Positions 53,067 to 63,700 are shown, counted from the stretch's first letter. The stretch: 64,000 nt of DNA from RGIG1995 sp045645205 (GCA_045645205.1 JAZRIJ010000083.1:6421-70420); one strand, 5' to 3'. Numbers and translations are program-made. The notes: generated by a model from the letters alone, not told the origin.

Positions 53067-54016
53067 AGACGTATTTTTACACCGCTTTCAAATATTTTTT
53101 TAAACGTAACATCATTTTTGGTTATAGCCAAGCCTCTTTCAATCAAAAGCTTGAGACAGCTTTGGTCTGACTGCTTTTTTTCATCGGAATAGTTTTCCTT
53201 ATATAACTTAATTTCATCAATGTATCCGCTGTCGGCGGCATATTTCCAAAAGATACTGCCGTACTGGATATTATCATAGCACCAGGGTTTTGAGAACAGA
53301 TTATAATGTATAAGCTTTATGTCGTCTCGAATAGGCAGTCTGTCATTTGGCATAATATCCCATACATCGGGAAGATAGTATATATTTTCGGCGCAGATAG
53401 CGTTTAAATAATCTTGGTCGGGGGCAATGCAGTCAAAATGATATGTGTTAAGAAGGTTTAGAAACTGTTTTTCAATCTGCTTCTCGCGTAAAAGCTTAAG
53501 GTTCATAAGCAGAACGCCCGAATTTATGTACTTATAACGGTCAACACCTACGGCATCCTCCATATATGATGCAAGCTCGGGAACGTCAACGACTGAGGCA
53601 TCCTGACAAGCACCTATGTAGTTGTTTCCAATATCAATATCGTAAAGCTCTGCCAAATCTCCCGTGAGAACAACGTCGCTGTCAATGTAGATTCCCTTGT
53701 TATATTCGGGGAACATCAGAGGGATAAAGAGCCTGAAGTAAATAGTAAGTGTAAAGTAGTCGCAACGGAGGCGGTTGGACATTCTGTCGGTTATTTCTTC
53801 CAGTTCATTTGACATGGGAACAAACATTATTTTAAAATTTTCGGTTTCAAGTGCAGATATTTTTTGCTTGTTTTCTTCCGAAAGCTCTTGAATCAGGATT
53901 ATAGCCTTGTATTCCCTGTTTTTTGAGGCGTTTTTTATAGCTGAATTTAATGCTGTTGCAAGATAAGGGGCATAGTTGTCGTCAATTGAAAAGAATATTG
54001 GTATTATGTTGTTCAT
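53063..54016 (-). CDS. Glycosyltransferase family 8 protein
   Basis: 317-residue retaining glycosyltransferase. The N-terminal strand IPIFFSIDDNYAPYLATALNS starts the nucleotide-sugar fold, the metal-binding DxD is in GIYIDSDVVLTGDL, and YINSGVLLMNLKLLR and IHYNLFSKPW are standard GT8 motifs. GT8 enzymes transfer galactose or glucose to lipopolysaccharide, teichoic-type polymers or glycoproteins. It is the middle gene of a GT8-GT8-acyltransferase operon. Confidence 0.88.
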   Translation of the reverse strand: MNNIIPIFFSIDDNYAPYLATALNSAIKNASKNREYKAIILIQELSEENKQKISALETENFKIMFVPMSNELEEITDRMSNRLRCDYFTLTIYFRLFIPLMFPEYNKGIYIDSDVVLTGDLAELYDIDIGNNYIGACQDASVVDVPELASYMEDAVGVDRYKYINSGVLLMNLKLLREKQIEKQFLNLLNTYHFDCIAPDQDYLNAICAENIYYLPDVWDIMPNDRLPIRDDIKLIHYNLFSKPWCYDNIQYGSIFWKYAADSGYIDEIKLYKENYSDEKKQSDQSCLKLLIERGLAITKNDVTFKKIFESGVKIRL

Positions 54017-54051
54017 TTTTTATCTCCTTTAAAATAATTTATTTTATGTTA

Positions 54052-54882
54052 TCAGTTTTGTAAGAATAAATTTTTAAACATTTTGCACTCATTTGTTAGA
54101 TCATCGTAACGATGTGTTTTCATAATACTATGCATCCTATCTGTTTGCCATGGCTTGACTGTAACCGCTTTAAATAGGGGAAAAAATTTAAAAAATGTGG
54201 AAAAATGCCGCAAAACTGTGTTTTTGTTTTCAAATTTTTGCTCGTTGTATTTTTGGGGAAGTAACAGCTTATGCCTTGACAGCTTGTTGATGGCTGATTG
54301 ATCAGGCATCAACATTTTTTTCTCTGCACAAAGCTTTTGGCATTTGGTAAAAAGTCCGGTCATTTTTATTTTTTTCATATTAAGAAGCAAAACACCCGAG
54401 TTTATATAGTCAAATTTTAAAAAATTGTTTCTGAAAAACCACTTTCCGTATCGATCAAGAACTCCTCCCAACTCATAGTTTTCAATATTTGTACCATATA
54501 ATTCTTCTATGTCTTTTAAACATACAATGTCATAATCAAGATACAGGATTTTGTCGGGTAAAATCTCAATTTTGTCTGCAAAAAGTCTTAACATACACAT
54601 AGGTGTAAAGCGTGTTTCCAGATTGGCTGTTACAGGGTTTTTTATAAACATTGCTGACACGTCGATCAGGGTAACAGAGTTATTGGTGTTATATGTTTTT
54701 GCGTATTTTTCAAGGGCTAATGCTGTGTTGTTATCTAAGGGCAGATACTTTTTTCCTTGCCATTCACAGCCCGCTGTCATAACATATATGTGAAGCTCTG
54801 TTTTTGTGTTTTGTAAAAGTGATATGACGGACATTATAAGTCCGTCGGAAATATTTTTATCTCCGTAGTATAAAATATTTAT
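54052..54882 (-). CDS. Glycosyltransferase family 8 protein with apparent ATA start
   Basis: 276-residue GT8 enzyme beginning xNILYYGDKNISDGL, with DxD in ILYLDYDIVCLKDI and FDYINSGVLLLNMKKI. Relatives start with Met-Asn-Ile-Leu; here that methionine position is an ATA codon (54882-54880) lying 10 bases behind a perfect AGAGGAGG. The only in-frame conventional start, TTG 54903, lies at the edge of that ribosome site and is therefore unlikely. Either ATA is used as a weak start or the gene has lost its ATG. The C-terminal end is shorter than that of its neighbour. Confidence 0.78.
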   Translation of the reverse strand: MNILYYGDKNISDGLIMSVISLLQNTKTELHIYVMTAGCEWQGKKYLPLDNNTALALEKYAKTYNTNNSVTLIDVSAMFIKNPVTANLETRFTPMCMLRLFADKIEILPDKILYLDYDIVCLKDIEELYGTNIENYELGGVLDRYGKWFFRNNFLKFDYINSGVLLLNMKKIKMTGLFTKCQKLCAEKKMLMPDQSAINKLSRHKLLLPQKYNEQKFENKNTVLRHFSTFFKFFPLFKAVTVKPWQTDRMHSIMKTHRYDDLTNECKMFKNLFLQN

Positions 54883-55074
54883 GGCAGTATTGCCTCCTCT
54901 CAAAAATGTGTTTGCAAAATTCGGAAAACTATGGCACTATTATATTTTTTGTGCAACAGAAAAACAACCCACTTGTGAGATAAACCGCTATACTGTTTGT
55001 TTTTGGTTTTGTAGAGTGGTAGAACGGCAACTCTACTACTAAGAGAGAACGGCTTATCTGGCTGACTTTTTGAC

Positions 55075-55103
55075 TTGATTTTTTGTTTTATATGTGATAT
55101 AAT
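55075..55103 (+). promoter_or_regulatory. Promoter of the membrane-anchored regulator
   Basis: TTGATT (55075-55080), 17-base spacer, extended -10 TGATATAAT ending in TATAAT (55098-55103). Confidence 0.7.
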
Positions 55104-55149
55104 AAATTTAATAGTTAAATATACCGTTATAGAAAAGGGGACTGTATTT

Positions 55150-55749
55150 GTGGAAGAAATGAAGCGTGTTATTGCGAAGAACATAGCCGAGCTTCGCCAA
55201 TCGAAAGGGATAACACAACTGGAAGTAGCGGAAAAACTGAATTATTCCGACAAAGCAGTGTCCAAATGGGAGAGGGCGGAGTCTGTTCCCGATATATTTG
55301 TTTTGAAACAGATAGCCGATCTGTTCGGCGTTACATTAGACTATCTCGTGAGCGAAGAACATAAAACGGTAATTTTGGGAACACCCGAAGAGGAGACAAA
55401 AAAGAAACGCAAGCAGATTGACATAATGAGTCTTTCCGTTGCGTTGGTGTGGCTTATAGCTACATTGGTTTTCGTTATACTTGATATTACGACAAATATA
55501 AGACTGAGTCATTACCTTTGCTTTGTATATGCAGTTCCTGTATCGGCGATCGTGTGGCTCGTGTTTAACTCTGTATGGTTTAACCGCAGAACGAACTACA
55601 TAATTATATCCATTCTGATGTGGTCAGTGCTGTTGTCATTTTTGGCATCATTTCGGACTTTTGGGATAGACATAAAAATGCTGTTGTTGCTCGGTGTGCC
55701 GGGACAGATAATAATTTTTATGTGGTCAATGCTGGGCAGAAGAAAGTAA
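55150..55749 (+). CDS. XRE-family regulator with C-terminal membrane segments
   Basis: 199-residue regulator. A Cro/C1 helix-turn-helix covers about residues 5-65 (IAELRQSKGITQLEVAEKLN and SDKAVSKWERAESVPD), followed by a basic linker and about four hydrophobic segments (about 100-195). This HTH-plus-membrane layout is common in Firmicutes, where it may sense the envelope. The start is GTG 55150, nine bases after AAAGGGGA; ATG 55159 is an alternative. It is divergent from the GT8-acyltransferase operon and may regulate it. Confidence 0.8.
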   Translation: MEEMKRVIAKNIAELRQSKGITQLEVAEKLNYSDKAVSKWERAESVPDIFVLKQIADLFGVTLDYLVSEEHKTVILGTPEEETKKKRKQIDIMSLSVALVWLIATLVFVILDITTNIRLSHYLCFVYAVPVSAIVWLVFNSVWFNRRTNYIIISILMWSVLLSFLASFRTFGIDIKMLLLLGVPGQIIIFMWSMLGRRK

Positions 55750-55795
55750 AAATTAAATAATTTATATACATATATCAGAGCGAATGTAACGTTAG

Positions 55796-55830
55796 AGGCT
55801 CCCATTGTGTCAACAATGGGAGCCTTTATC
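55796..55830 (+). terminator. Terminator between the XRE gene and spoIIE
   Basis: 13-bp perfect stem (55796-55808 with 55813-55825), GTCA loop, then TTTATC. It lies in the gap between two convergent genes. Confidence 0.85.
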
Positions 55831-58205
55831 TATATCTCCTTTACCCTTATTATTCCTATGCTTACATCATCGCTTCTTGTACAGTTATCAATGGCATTAT
55901 ACAGTATTTTGTCTGCCATTTTTTGTAGGTCATTTTCCCATGAATAAGTTAGGATGTTGCTGACTCTGACTGTATCTTCCGACGATTGCCCCACACCGTC
56001 ACTTACCATTACGATAACATCCCCGTCTTCCAGCTCAAATTTAACCTCCTCTGCGTTTATTTCTTTTGTTATACCTACAGGCATAGTATTTGAAGCAATT
56101 CTGAATAGCTTGTCCCCCCGTAATATATATGAAGCTACAGCTCCGCTTTTTATAAAGCTTGCATGACCGTTTAACAGATCAATTTCAAGTAGGTCAACCG
56201 TTGAAAAACATTCGGTATTTTTACTTCTTATAAAGTTGTTCAGCATTTCCATAGCAACAGGCTTGCTGTTACCGGCTGTCAGCATTTTTTTAAGGAACAC
56301 ACCGCACAGCCGTGAGGTAAGTGCCGCCTCTCTGCCGCTGCCCATACCGTCGCTTATGAGAGAATAAAAATAGTCGTTGTTGTTTTCAAACATACAAACA
56401 AGGTCGCCGCAAAAGTGCTCGTTTTTCTTTGTGTTTGATGCGGCTGCGTATTCAACACCAAATTTTCTTGCCGAGTCAAGAGTCATTGTCACGTAGTCGC
56501 CCTCTACCTCAAATGAAGGCTGGGTCAGCTTTGCGCAACAAATATTTTCAAAACATTCCTTTATTTCGTTGGCGGGCATTTTCATACTGCCGAGGTCAAC
56601 TCCACCCGCAACTATTGACAGCTTTCGTTTGCCGTAAACGCATATATTTCGCGCCGAAAATTTAATATGCTTTATTGCCTCGGTAAGCTTGGCTCTTGTA
56701 TCCTCGTCGGGCAGATATTCTCCGCAGTTTGCCATGACTGCCGCAGACAGCAGGTGCGCCATTGACTCGTAATCCATAGCAAAGATCTCGGTCTTGTTTT
56801 GGCTTATCATTTTTTCAAGCAGGCTTGCGTGTTCTTCGTTTATTTTTTCAAGTATTCTGTCCATATGGCGACAACGCTGAATCATATAGCTATCAACCGC
56901 ATTGTTTTCAACGTAGCCTTTATCACAAAGCTCTTTTGCAATTTTTAAAAACACATCTTGTGTGGAAGAAAACTCTTTTTCCCAACAAATGCTTTTGAAA
57001 AAGCACTTAGGGCAATATGAGTCGCAAACCTTGTCGCATATTTGCCGTGTATCTATTATTCCCGGTCTTCTTGTTCTGTCGCTTAATGTATAAAATACTT
57101 CGGATAGCTCAGAAAATGCTTCGGAGAGATTATTAAACTTTTTTTCTGTATCTCTCTGTCGTTTTTCTGCAAGCATAGCTGTTATATCGGCACTATCGGT
57201 ATTTTCTGTGTATATATTGTAAAGCTTAAGCTTTGGAAGCCAACCGAAATTTGCAAAGGGGAAGAATATTAGACATGTGCAGAAAAACTCGGGAGCATAA
57301 AGTGTAAGGCTGTTCCATCCCTCGACATATATTGCGCATAATATGCTTAAAAAGCATGATACAGATAGAGCAGATGCTGTTCCTAATTTCCATAATGCGC
57401 CTGCAGTCATACCCATAAGAGCAAATACGGGAGACAACACAGGGTTGCACATAAAGCCGCAGGCAAGACCGTATATACCGCCCCGAAGAAATCCGGTTGT
57501 TTTCGACATGTAAAGGGTTATTATTCCTGCTGCAAGCAGGCCTACAGAAAAACCCAAAATGTATATTTTTGACAGAGCGAGCGCCACAGAGCATATTACG
57601 GCTGTAAGACCTATTTCTTTTTTTATGCTGTATTTGTATTTTTCATCAATTAGATAATCATATAGCTTTATAAACATAGGGACTGTTATGATTTCAAAAA
57701 TCCCTCCGAATATATCGTAGTACAGAAAGCCAAATATTGCCGCGCGATACATGCTGATAAGGAGAGAGGCGCTGAAACCCTCTATAAGTCTGTACTTCAC
57801 ACTTTCCCCAAACAGTGCAAATTTTTTATTTTTCATACCAAAACTGCGGTATACTAATATTCTTGCTATATAAAGTGCCGTATATATAAGAAACAGGGAA
57901 AGGGCTAACCCTGTTTTTTCTGTTGCTGCTGATACGGCAAGACCTATGTAAATAAAACTGACATATTTTCTTGATGCTGACAGATATGCTGTTCCCAGCG
58001 GTATTGCCGAATATGCAATCGCCATTGTTCCAAAGAGATACCCCAATACTCCGTTCAGAAATACAGAGCCAAGCATCTTTAACAGTTCGGGGAGTCTTTG
58101 AAATATCTCATCCCTTGTTTTTGGCAGTTCTCCTATATACATCCCTATGTATTCGTCTAAAAACTGTTTTGCCGATTTTTTTATATCAGTTTTTTTGCTG
58201 TCCAT
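55830..58205 (-). CDS. spoIIE: Stage II sporulation protein E (SpoIIE serine phosphatase)
   Basis: 791-residue membrane phosphatase that dephosphorylates SpoIIAA and so activates sigma-F in the forespore; it also associates with the polar division septum. About ten hydrophobic segments fill the N-terminal third (about 40-330), a central cysteine-containing regulatory region follows (CDKVCDSYCPKCFFKSICW), and the PP2C domain is at about 575-790 with LISDGMGSGREA and VMVSDGVGQS carrying the metal aspartates. Good ribosome site (GGAGG). Its presence is strong evidence that the organism forms endospores. Confidence 0.95.
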   Translation of the reverse strand: MDSKKTDIKKSAKQFLDEYIGMYIGELPKTRDEIFQRLPELLKMLGSVFLNGVLGYLFGTMAIAYSAIPLGTAYLSASRKYVSFIYIGLAVSAATEKTGLALSLFLIYTALYIARILVYRSFGMKNKKFALFGESVKYRLIEGFSASLLISMYRAAIFGFLYYDIFGGIFEIITVPMFIKLYDYLIDEKYKYSIKKEIGLTAVICSVALALSKIYILGFSVGLLAAGIITLYMSKTTGFLRGGIYGLACGFMCNPVLSPVFALMGMTAGALWKLGTASALSVSCFLSILCAIYVEGWNSLTLYAPEFFCTCLIFFPFANFGWLPKLKLYNIYTENTDSADITAMLAEKRQRDTEKKFNNLSEAFSELSEVFYTLSDRTRRPGIIDTRQICDKVCDSYCPKCFFKSICWEKEFSSTQDVFLKIAKELCDKGYVENNAVDSYMIQRCRHMDRILEKINEEHASLLEKMISQNKTEIFAMDYESMAHLLSAAVMANCGEYLPDEDTRAKLTEAIKHIKFSARNICVYGKRKLSIVAGGVDLGSMKMPANEIKECFENICCAKLTQPSFEVEGDYVTMTLDSARKFGVEYAAASNTKKNEHFCGDLVCMFENNNDYFYSLISDGMGSGREAALTSRLCGVFLKKMLTAGNSKPVAMEMLNNFIRSKNTECFSTVDLLEIDLLNGHASFIKSGAVASYILRGDKLFRIASNTMPVGITKEINAEEVKFELEDGDVIVMVSDGVGQSSEDTVRVSNILTYSWENDLQKMADKILYNAIDNCTRSDDVSIGIIRVKEI

Positions 58206-58571
58206 TTTAAACCTCCGTGTTTTTTTGCTTATTTACTGTAAAAGCATTTTACAACAGAGTTAAAAAAATCTTTGTCGGCATATGTAAAGCGTATAATATT
58301 TTATTTTGACGGAGAAGATATAAAAAAAGATTATTTAATTATTTCCCGAATATTTTGTGTTGCATTTGGAATTATATAGCTTTGTTAAGTCAGAATTTGG
58401 TGTACGTTTATTTGATTGGCACAACTTCTGTATATGTAATACTATGATAATGGAAGGCTAAAAACTTTATATTACGGCCTTTGCAATAATTTTATGTTTT
58501 TCTTAAAAATGTTGATTAAAAAACAGGATGATGCGGCAAAAATAATTTTGAACAGAGAAGTAATCAAAAAA
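58206..58571. other. Intergenic region upstream of the MazF-like toxin
   Basis: 366 bases without a convincing gene. An open frame runs from 58494 into the toxin gene but its first 26 codons have no ribosome site, and no ribbon-helix-helix antitoxin (NdoAI/MazE type) is present. A TTGGCAC at 58419 resembles half of a sigma-54 site but the matching -12 element is missing. The spoIIE promoter should also lie here on the minus strand; I could not define it. Confidence 0.5.
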
Positions 58572-58988
58572 ATGGAGAGTGAATTGATTTTGACGGTAAA
58601 ACGAGGAGATATTTATTATGCGGATTTAAGTCCCGTTGTGGGAAGTGAGCAGGGAGGACTGCGGCCTGTTCTTATTATACAAAATGACGTAGGAAATAAG
58701 TACAGCCCAACTGTTATTGCGGCGGCAATAACGAGTAAGTTAGGGAAGTCAAAAATGCCCACTCACATAGATGTATATGCGGATAAATTCGGGCTTGCAA
58801 AGGATTCCGTTATATTGCTCGAGCAAATACGTACAATAGATAAAAAAAGACTGAAGGAAAAAATGGGACATCTTGATACAAGTGTAATGCAACAAGTAAA
58901 TGATGCATTATCTGTATCATTTGGACTGACGACACAAGGAACAGCACCGCCTGTTACCGTCGGCGTTCAGCCGGGTAGCGCGGTGTAA
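58572..58988 (+). CDS. ndoA: MazF/NdoA-type endoribonuclease toxin, no adjacent antitoxin
   Basis: 138-residue sequence-specific mRNA interferase. The core VKRGDIYYADLSPVVGSEQGG, LRPVLIIQND, AAAITSKLGKSKMPTH and KDSVILLEQIRTIDK match NdoA/EndoA of Bacillus; the catalytic Arg (in GGLRPV) and Thr (in AITS) are both kept. The C-terminal tail after about residue 115 (GTAPPVTVGVQPGSAV) is an extension. The start could be ATG 58572 or a TTG at 58584/58590. The expected antitoxin gene is absent upstream and downstream, as is alr. Confidence 0.85.
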   Translation: MESELILTVKRGDIYYADLSPVVGSEQGGLRPVLIIQNDVGNKYSPTVIAAAITSKLGKSKMPTHIDVYADKFGLAKDSVILLEQIRTIDKKRLKEKMGHLDTSVMQQVNDALSVSFGLTTQGTAPPVTVGVQPGSAV

Positions 58989-58996
58989 TATATAAA

Positions 58997-59031
58997 AAAC
59001 AGCTCAGGAAACAATTTTTCTTGAGCTGTTT
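58997..59031. terminator. Bidirectional terminator between mazF and the DUF1846 gene
   Basis: 14-bp stem with one G-T pair (58997-59010 with 59018-59031); the minus-strand side continues into TTTATATATT, so it mainly ends the DUF1846 transcript. Confidence 0.75.
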
Positions 59032-59035
59032 AATA

Positions 59036-60523
59036 TTACTTGTGATATAATTTTTTTGTGTTATGTTGAGGCTCGCAGGTAAGATCGATGCCAAGTTTTC
59101 TGTAAACATCAACATCAACCGGAGACAGTATAACAGTTGAATGTGCCTGACAGCCGCGTAATTTTTCCAACTGATCCATTGCCAAACTTGCAATGCTGTC
59201 TGTGGATGCCGAGATTGCAAGGGCGATCAACGCTTCGTCGGTATGAAGTCTGGGGTTGTGGTTGCCCAGAGAGTTTATCTTAAGTTTTTGAATGGGTTCA
59301 ATTGTTTCGGGAGCTATCATCATAGTTTCTTTAGGTAGGTTTGCAAGTGCTTTTACCGCATTAAGCAGTGCCGCTGAAGCCGCGCCAAGAAGCTGAGAGG
59401 TTTTTCCGGTTACTATTCTGCCATCGTCAAGTTCTATTGCAACGGCGGGGTGATTATTGGTTTCTATTGATCGGTTAATGGCCGCTTTGACTGTTTTTCT
59501 GTCGTCTGTGGAGATCTTTGCTTGGTTCATAAGAACCTCAATTTTTTCAACCACCGTCGGCTTGACTTTCCCGTATCTTTGATCGCAAAGAGCAGCAAAG
59601 TAACGGCGGATAATTTCCCGATTTGAAGCTTCTTTTACAATATCGTCGTCAACAATGCAGTTTCCAACCATATTAACGCCCATGTCAGTAGGGGATTTAT
59701 AGGGACTTTTACCTTTTATATGCTCAAAAATAGCATTTAGGACGGGGAACACCTCAACATCTCTGTTGTAGTTTACGGCAGTTTGTCCGTAAGCTTCGAG
59801 ATGATAGGGGTCTATCATGTTTATGTCGTCAAGGTCAGCTGTTGCTGCTTCATATGCAAGGTTTACAGGATGCTTCAAGGGCAAATTCCATATAGGAAAA
59901 GTCTCAAATTTTGCATAGCCTGCCTTTATACCTCTTTCGTTTTCATGATAAAGCTGTGAGAGGCAGGTAGCCATTTTGCCGCTTCCGGGGCCGGGAGCTG
60001 TAACAACAACAAGAGGTCTTTCGGTTTCAATATATTCGTTTTTGCCAAATCCCTCGGGACTTACTATATGGTTAACATCATAAGGATAACCTGCAATCGG
60101 GTAGTGTACGTAGGTTTTCACACCCAAAGATTCAAGTCTTTCTCTAAATTTTTTTGCGGCAGGCTGGTTGTCATATTTGGAAATAACAACACTTCCTACA
60201 AAAAGACCAAACTCTCTGAAAGCATCAATGAGTCTAAGCACGTCATTGTCGTAGGAAATGCCTATATCGCGTCTAATTTTCATATTTTCAATGTCGCAGG
60301 AACTGATGACAATAACTATTTCAACGTCTTTTGAAATATTTTTAAGTGTTTGAAGCTTACTTTCGGGTTTAAAGCCAGGCAAAACACGGGAGGCGTGATA
60401 GTCGTCAAATAGCTTGCCTCCAAATTCAAGGTAAAGTTTTCCCCCAAATTCCGATATTCTTCTCGCAATTTGCTCAGACTGCTTTTTTATATATTCAGCA
60501 TTGTCAAAGCCGATTTGTGCCAA
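59036..60523 (-). CDS. DUF1846 protein
   Basis: 495-residue cytosolic protein of the DUF1846 family, widespread in Firmicutes and of no known function. Beginning QIGFDNAEYIKKQSEQIARR, then FGGKLYLEFGGKLFDDYHAS, typical for the family. A glycine-rich loop VTAPGPGSGKMATCLSQ near residue 180 resembles a P-loop and NHNPRLHTDEALIALA lies near the end. The start is probably TTG 60523, nine bases after AGGAG. It stands alone and is convergent with the toxin gene. Confidence 0.82.
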   Translation of the reverse strand: MAQIGFDNAEYIKKQSEQIARRISEFGGKLYLEFGGKLFDDYHASRVLPGFKPESKLQTLKNISKDVEIVIVISSCDIENMKIRRDIGISYDNDVLRLIDAFREFGLFVGSVVISKYDNQPAAKKFRERLESLGVKTYVHYPIAGYPYDVNHIVSPEGFGKNEYIETERPLVVVTAPGPGSGKMATCLSQLYHENERGIKAGYAKFETFPIWNLPLKHPVNLAYEAATADLDDINMIDPYHLEAYGQTAVNYNRDVEVFPVLNAIFEHIKGKSPYKSPTDMGVNMVGNCIVDDDIVKEASNREIIRRYFAALCDQRYGKVKPTVVEKIEVLMNQAKISTDDRKTVKAAINRSIETNNHPAVAIELDDGRIVTGKTSQLLGAASAALLNAVKALANLPKETMMIAPETIEPIQKLKINSLGNHNPRLHTDEALIALAISASTDSIASLAMDQLEKLRGCQAHSTVILSPVDVDVYRKLGIDLTCEPQHNTKKLYHK

Positions 60524-60640
60524 GGCTATCAACTCCTCATCTTAAAAATCAAACATATATTATTATACTACTTTTGTAAAATTGTGTCAATAAAAAGTAC
60601 ACATTTTACAAAAAAATCTTTTTTCCATAATATTACCATA

Positions 60641-60669
60641 TTGATTTATAAAGGAATTTATGTTATTAT
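60641..60669 (+). promoter_or_regulatory. Promoter of the DUF5722 protein gene
   Basis: TTGATT (60641-60646), 17-base spacer, TATTAT (60664-60669), about 40 bases before the start codon. Confidence 0.6.
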
Positions 60670-60708
60670 TATTGCGTAATGTATAGTACAAAAAAAGGGG
60701 GATGGCGA

Positions 60709-63700
60709 ATGAAAAAAAGAATAATTTTTATATGTGTGATTATTCTTATGTTTTCCTTAAATTTTGCCGTAAAGGCAGAGAAGGATTATTCGCAAACGGT
60801 AAATGATATCAGTCCCTTTGTGCTAAAAAATAATATTTCAGAGACGTTGAACGGTTTTACCGAAACAAACGAGGGATGGGATTCCGAAAGCATATTAAGC
60901 AATGTGACCCTTGGTGAAACTATAGATACTTTTCCGTATAAGCCGCTTACTGATGAAGGATGTCTTATTGTACGTACACAGGATGCGAAATCGTTACAGC
61001 GTAATTATATATCCAAGACTTTTGTTACCCCACTTGATTTGTCGGCATACAACTCGGCAATCTTATCGGTGAACTGTACTCAACTGTATGAAGAATGCAA
61101 ATGTTTTTTTATAATTGAGATGTATTCGAATGATGACATATTTATAACAAGCGAAAATATTGAAAGCGGCGGATGGAACGGAGTTGTTGTCGATATTTCC
61201 GAGTGGAAAGGCAGAAGCTCGGTAAACAGAATCAGGATATCGGTGGGATATGAAAGCGAGAAAATTCCTGAAGCTTTTTTTGAGTATTATATAGACAGCA
61301 TAGCTTTGTCATCTAAAACTAATTTGATAAATAGATTGTTGTTTTCGGCAGATGGATATAGTTTGACAGGGGGAACGGGTGGTGTTTCAAACGGTGTTTT
61401 TGAAATATCAGCAAATGGAGATGAGTTTTTGCTTGAATCGGACGATTTTGCGTATGATACCATAGAACCTGCTAACTGCATAAGGGTTGATTTTAAAACC
61501 AATGGAGTTTGCCGCAGAGTAAGCCTTCAGGCTCGGGGAAGTGAGGGGACTTTTGCCGAGGAGTCATATTATGAACTTTCGAACAGTGGCTATTCAACGG
61601 TATATCTTCCTCTTAAAGCGGAAGGGATAAAAGAAATTCGGCTGTGTTTTGAGGGTTCAAATTTGGGGATTGTACAGATATACGGTATTATTCCTGATTC
61701 TACTTATGTTTCCAAGGCTTACGGTATAGGAAATGTTGATACCTGCGCTGTCAACGCAAATACGGGAGAGATCATAATAAAAGGAAGCCTTAACAGAGAG
61801 AGCTTTCAAAAATACAGAGGGAATGATATATATCTTTTTTCAAATGATTTGTGCGATAGTATAACACCTGAAATATTATCTTCCGGTGAAAGTATTGAGA
61901 AGAGTGTTATAACCTCGGAGGATTTTATCTTTCGTGTGAAGTACAGTCGGACTGATGATGCGAGGCTATTTTTGTACAAAAAATATACTGTTGCTGTAGA
62001 AAGCGGTAACGGTTTTGAAATTGTATCAAGTCCAAAATGTATAACTAACCCCGAGAACTATGTAAAAAATGCATCAAGGCCGACAGGTTACAGCACCGGT
62101 AAGGGTATTTACGGAGAAAGCATAGCTTTTATGCAGGAGGTAGGCGCATCGGATACGGTCGTCTGGGTTGATATAGGAAAATTTTTTCTGAGGGACATTA
62201 CGGCCGGAAGCAAGTTTGAGTGCGGAGGAAAGCTTTACTATTATAATTCAGAGTATTATTCTGCTGTTGATATAATGATAAAGAACTTTGCTGAAAAAAA
62301 TATAGATGTAACCCTTGTATTTGTTATTTCGGACACAGGCAATGAGGCATTGAACAGAATGCTTATTCACAGGGATGCGGACTTGAATGCGAGGTACTGT
62401 GCTTACAATACCTCTGACCGCCAGGGTCTTATGTATTTGCGCGCGATAAGTGAGTTCTTTGCGCGAAAATACAGTGTTGACTATTCGGTAACACGTTTTG
62501 TGTTCGGAGACAATGTTGCAATGTCAAGTGTGGGGTATAATATGGGAAACAAGACGTTGGAAGAGTTTGTTTTCGAATATGCAAATGGGCTACGCATTGT
62601 TTACAATGCGGTGAAATCCTATGCGCCTTATGTAGAGGTTTACACCTATTTAGACGATAGTTGGAACAGAAAACTTCCGTTTGACTTGTATACCAGATTT
62701 GACAACAAAGCCTTTCTAGATGCGTTGAACAGGTGTTATCTTGACAGCGGTAACGTGGAGTGGGGGATTGTACAGAATCTGTATCCCGAAGGAAGACAGA
62801 ATTACTCTTCTTACAATGACAGTACATTGAGTGCTCAAGAACCGTCGGATAGAGTAAGTTTTAAAAATATTGGAATTGTTACTGATTATTTGAAAAATTC
62901 TCAAAGTATGTACAATGGTTTTGTAAGAGATTATGTAATTATTGAAAAAACAAATTATACCAATTTGCCAAATCAAAATATAACTGCCGATTATGTTTAC
63001 AATTGCTATAAAGCTTTGAATACTGCGGTTTCGGCATATATAACAGACAGAAACTGTAATTATAATGATGCTATGAAATATATTGATACTTCTCTTTCCC
63101 TTACGGCAAGCAGTTTTGTTTCGGATGTTTTGGGTGTTGCCACATGGGATAGCATAATTGACGGGTTTTCTGATAATAATATTGCAAAAAAAAGAATAAC
63201 TTCGGGAAGTTTTTCTCTTACAAAGCCTGCAACGAAGGGGAGTATTGGTTTTGCGGATTTTTCGAGCGGCACGGATGGTTGGAAAAGATACGGTTTTACC
63301 GAGAAAATGACAGCAGGTTCATCTATGTCGGGGCGTGATTCTCTTCTTTCTCTTTATTTTGGCAATGTTCCCGAAGGGGAAACAAGAGGTATAGTAAAAG
63401 AGTTTGATCATTCTTTGGATCTTTCTGTAACGCCTATACTTCATTTTGGTATAAATGTTGCATCTTTGCCTACAAATGTAAATTATGTTGGACTTACCGT
63501 TGTTATTACCGCGGGAAATGATATATATGAGCTGACAGGCAGAGTCAAGGAGGCAACATGGTTAGAAATATACTGTGATTTTTCGTCTTTTTCTGGTATA
63601 AACAGGGTTGACTCAATAAAAATACTATTTCATGCAGAAGAAAATTTTTACGATAGTCCTCAGGCGCTTATAACTTCCATTGAAAGTATGTCATCGGAAT

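Noticed and set aside
58415..58440. Possible sigma-54 promoter (TTGGCAC) upstream of mazF
   Set aside because: The -12 half should contain GC in a TTGC-type sequence at fixed spacing; here it reads CTGTA, and no sigma-54 activator gene is present.
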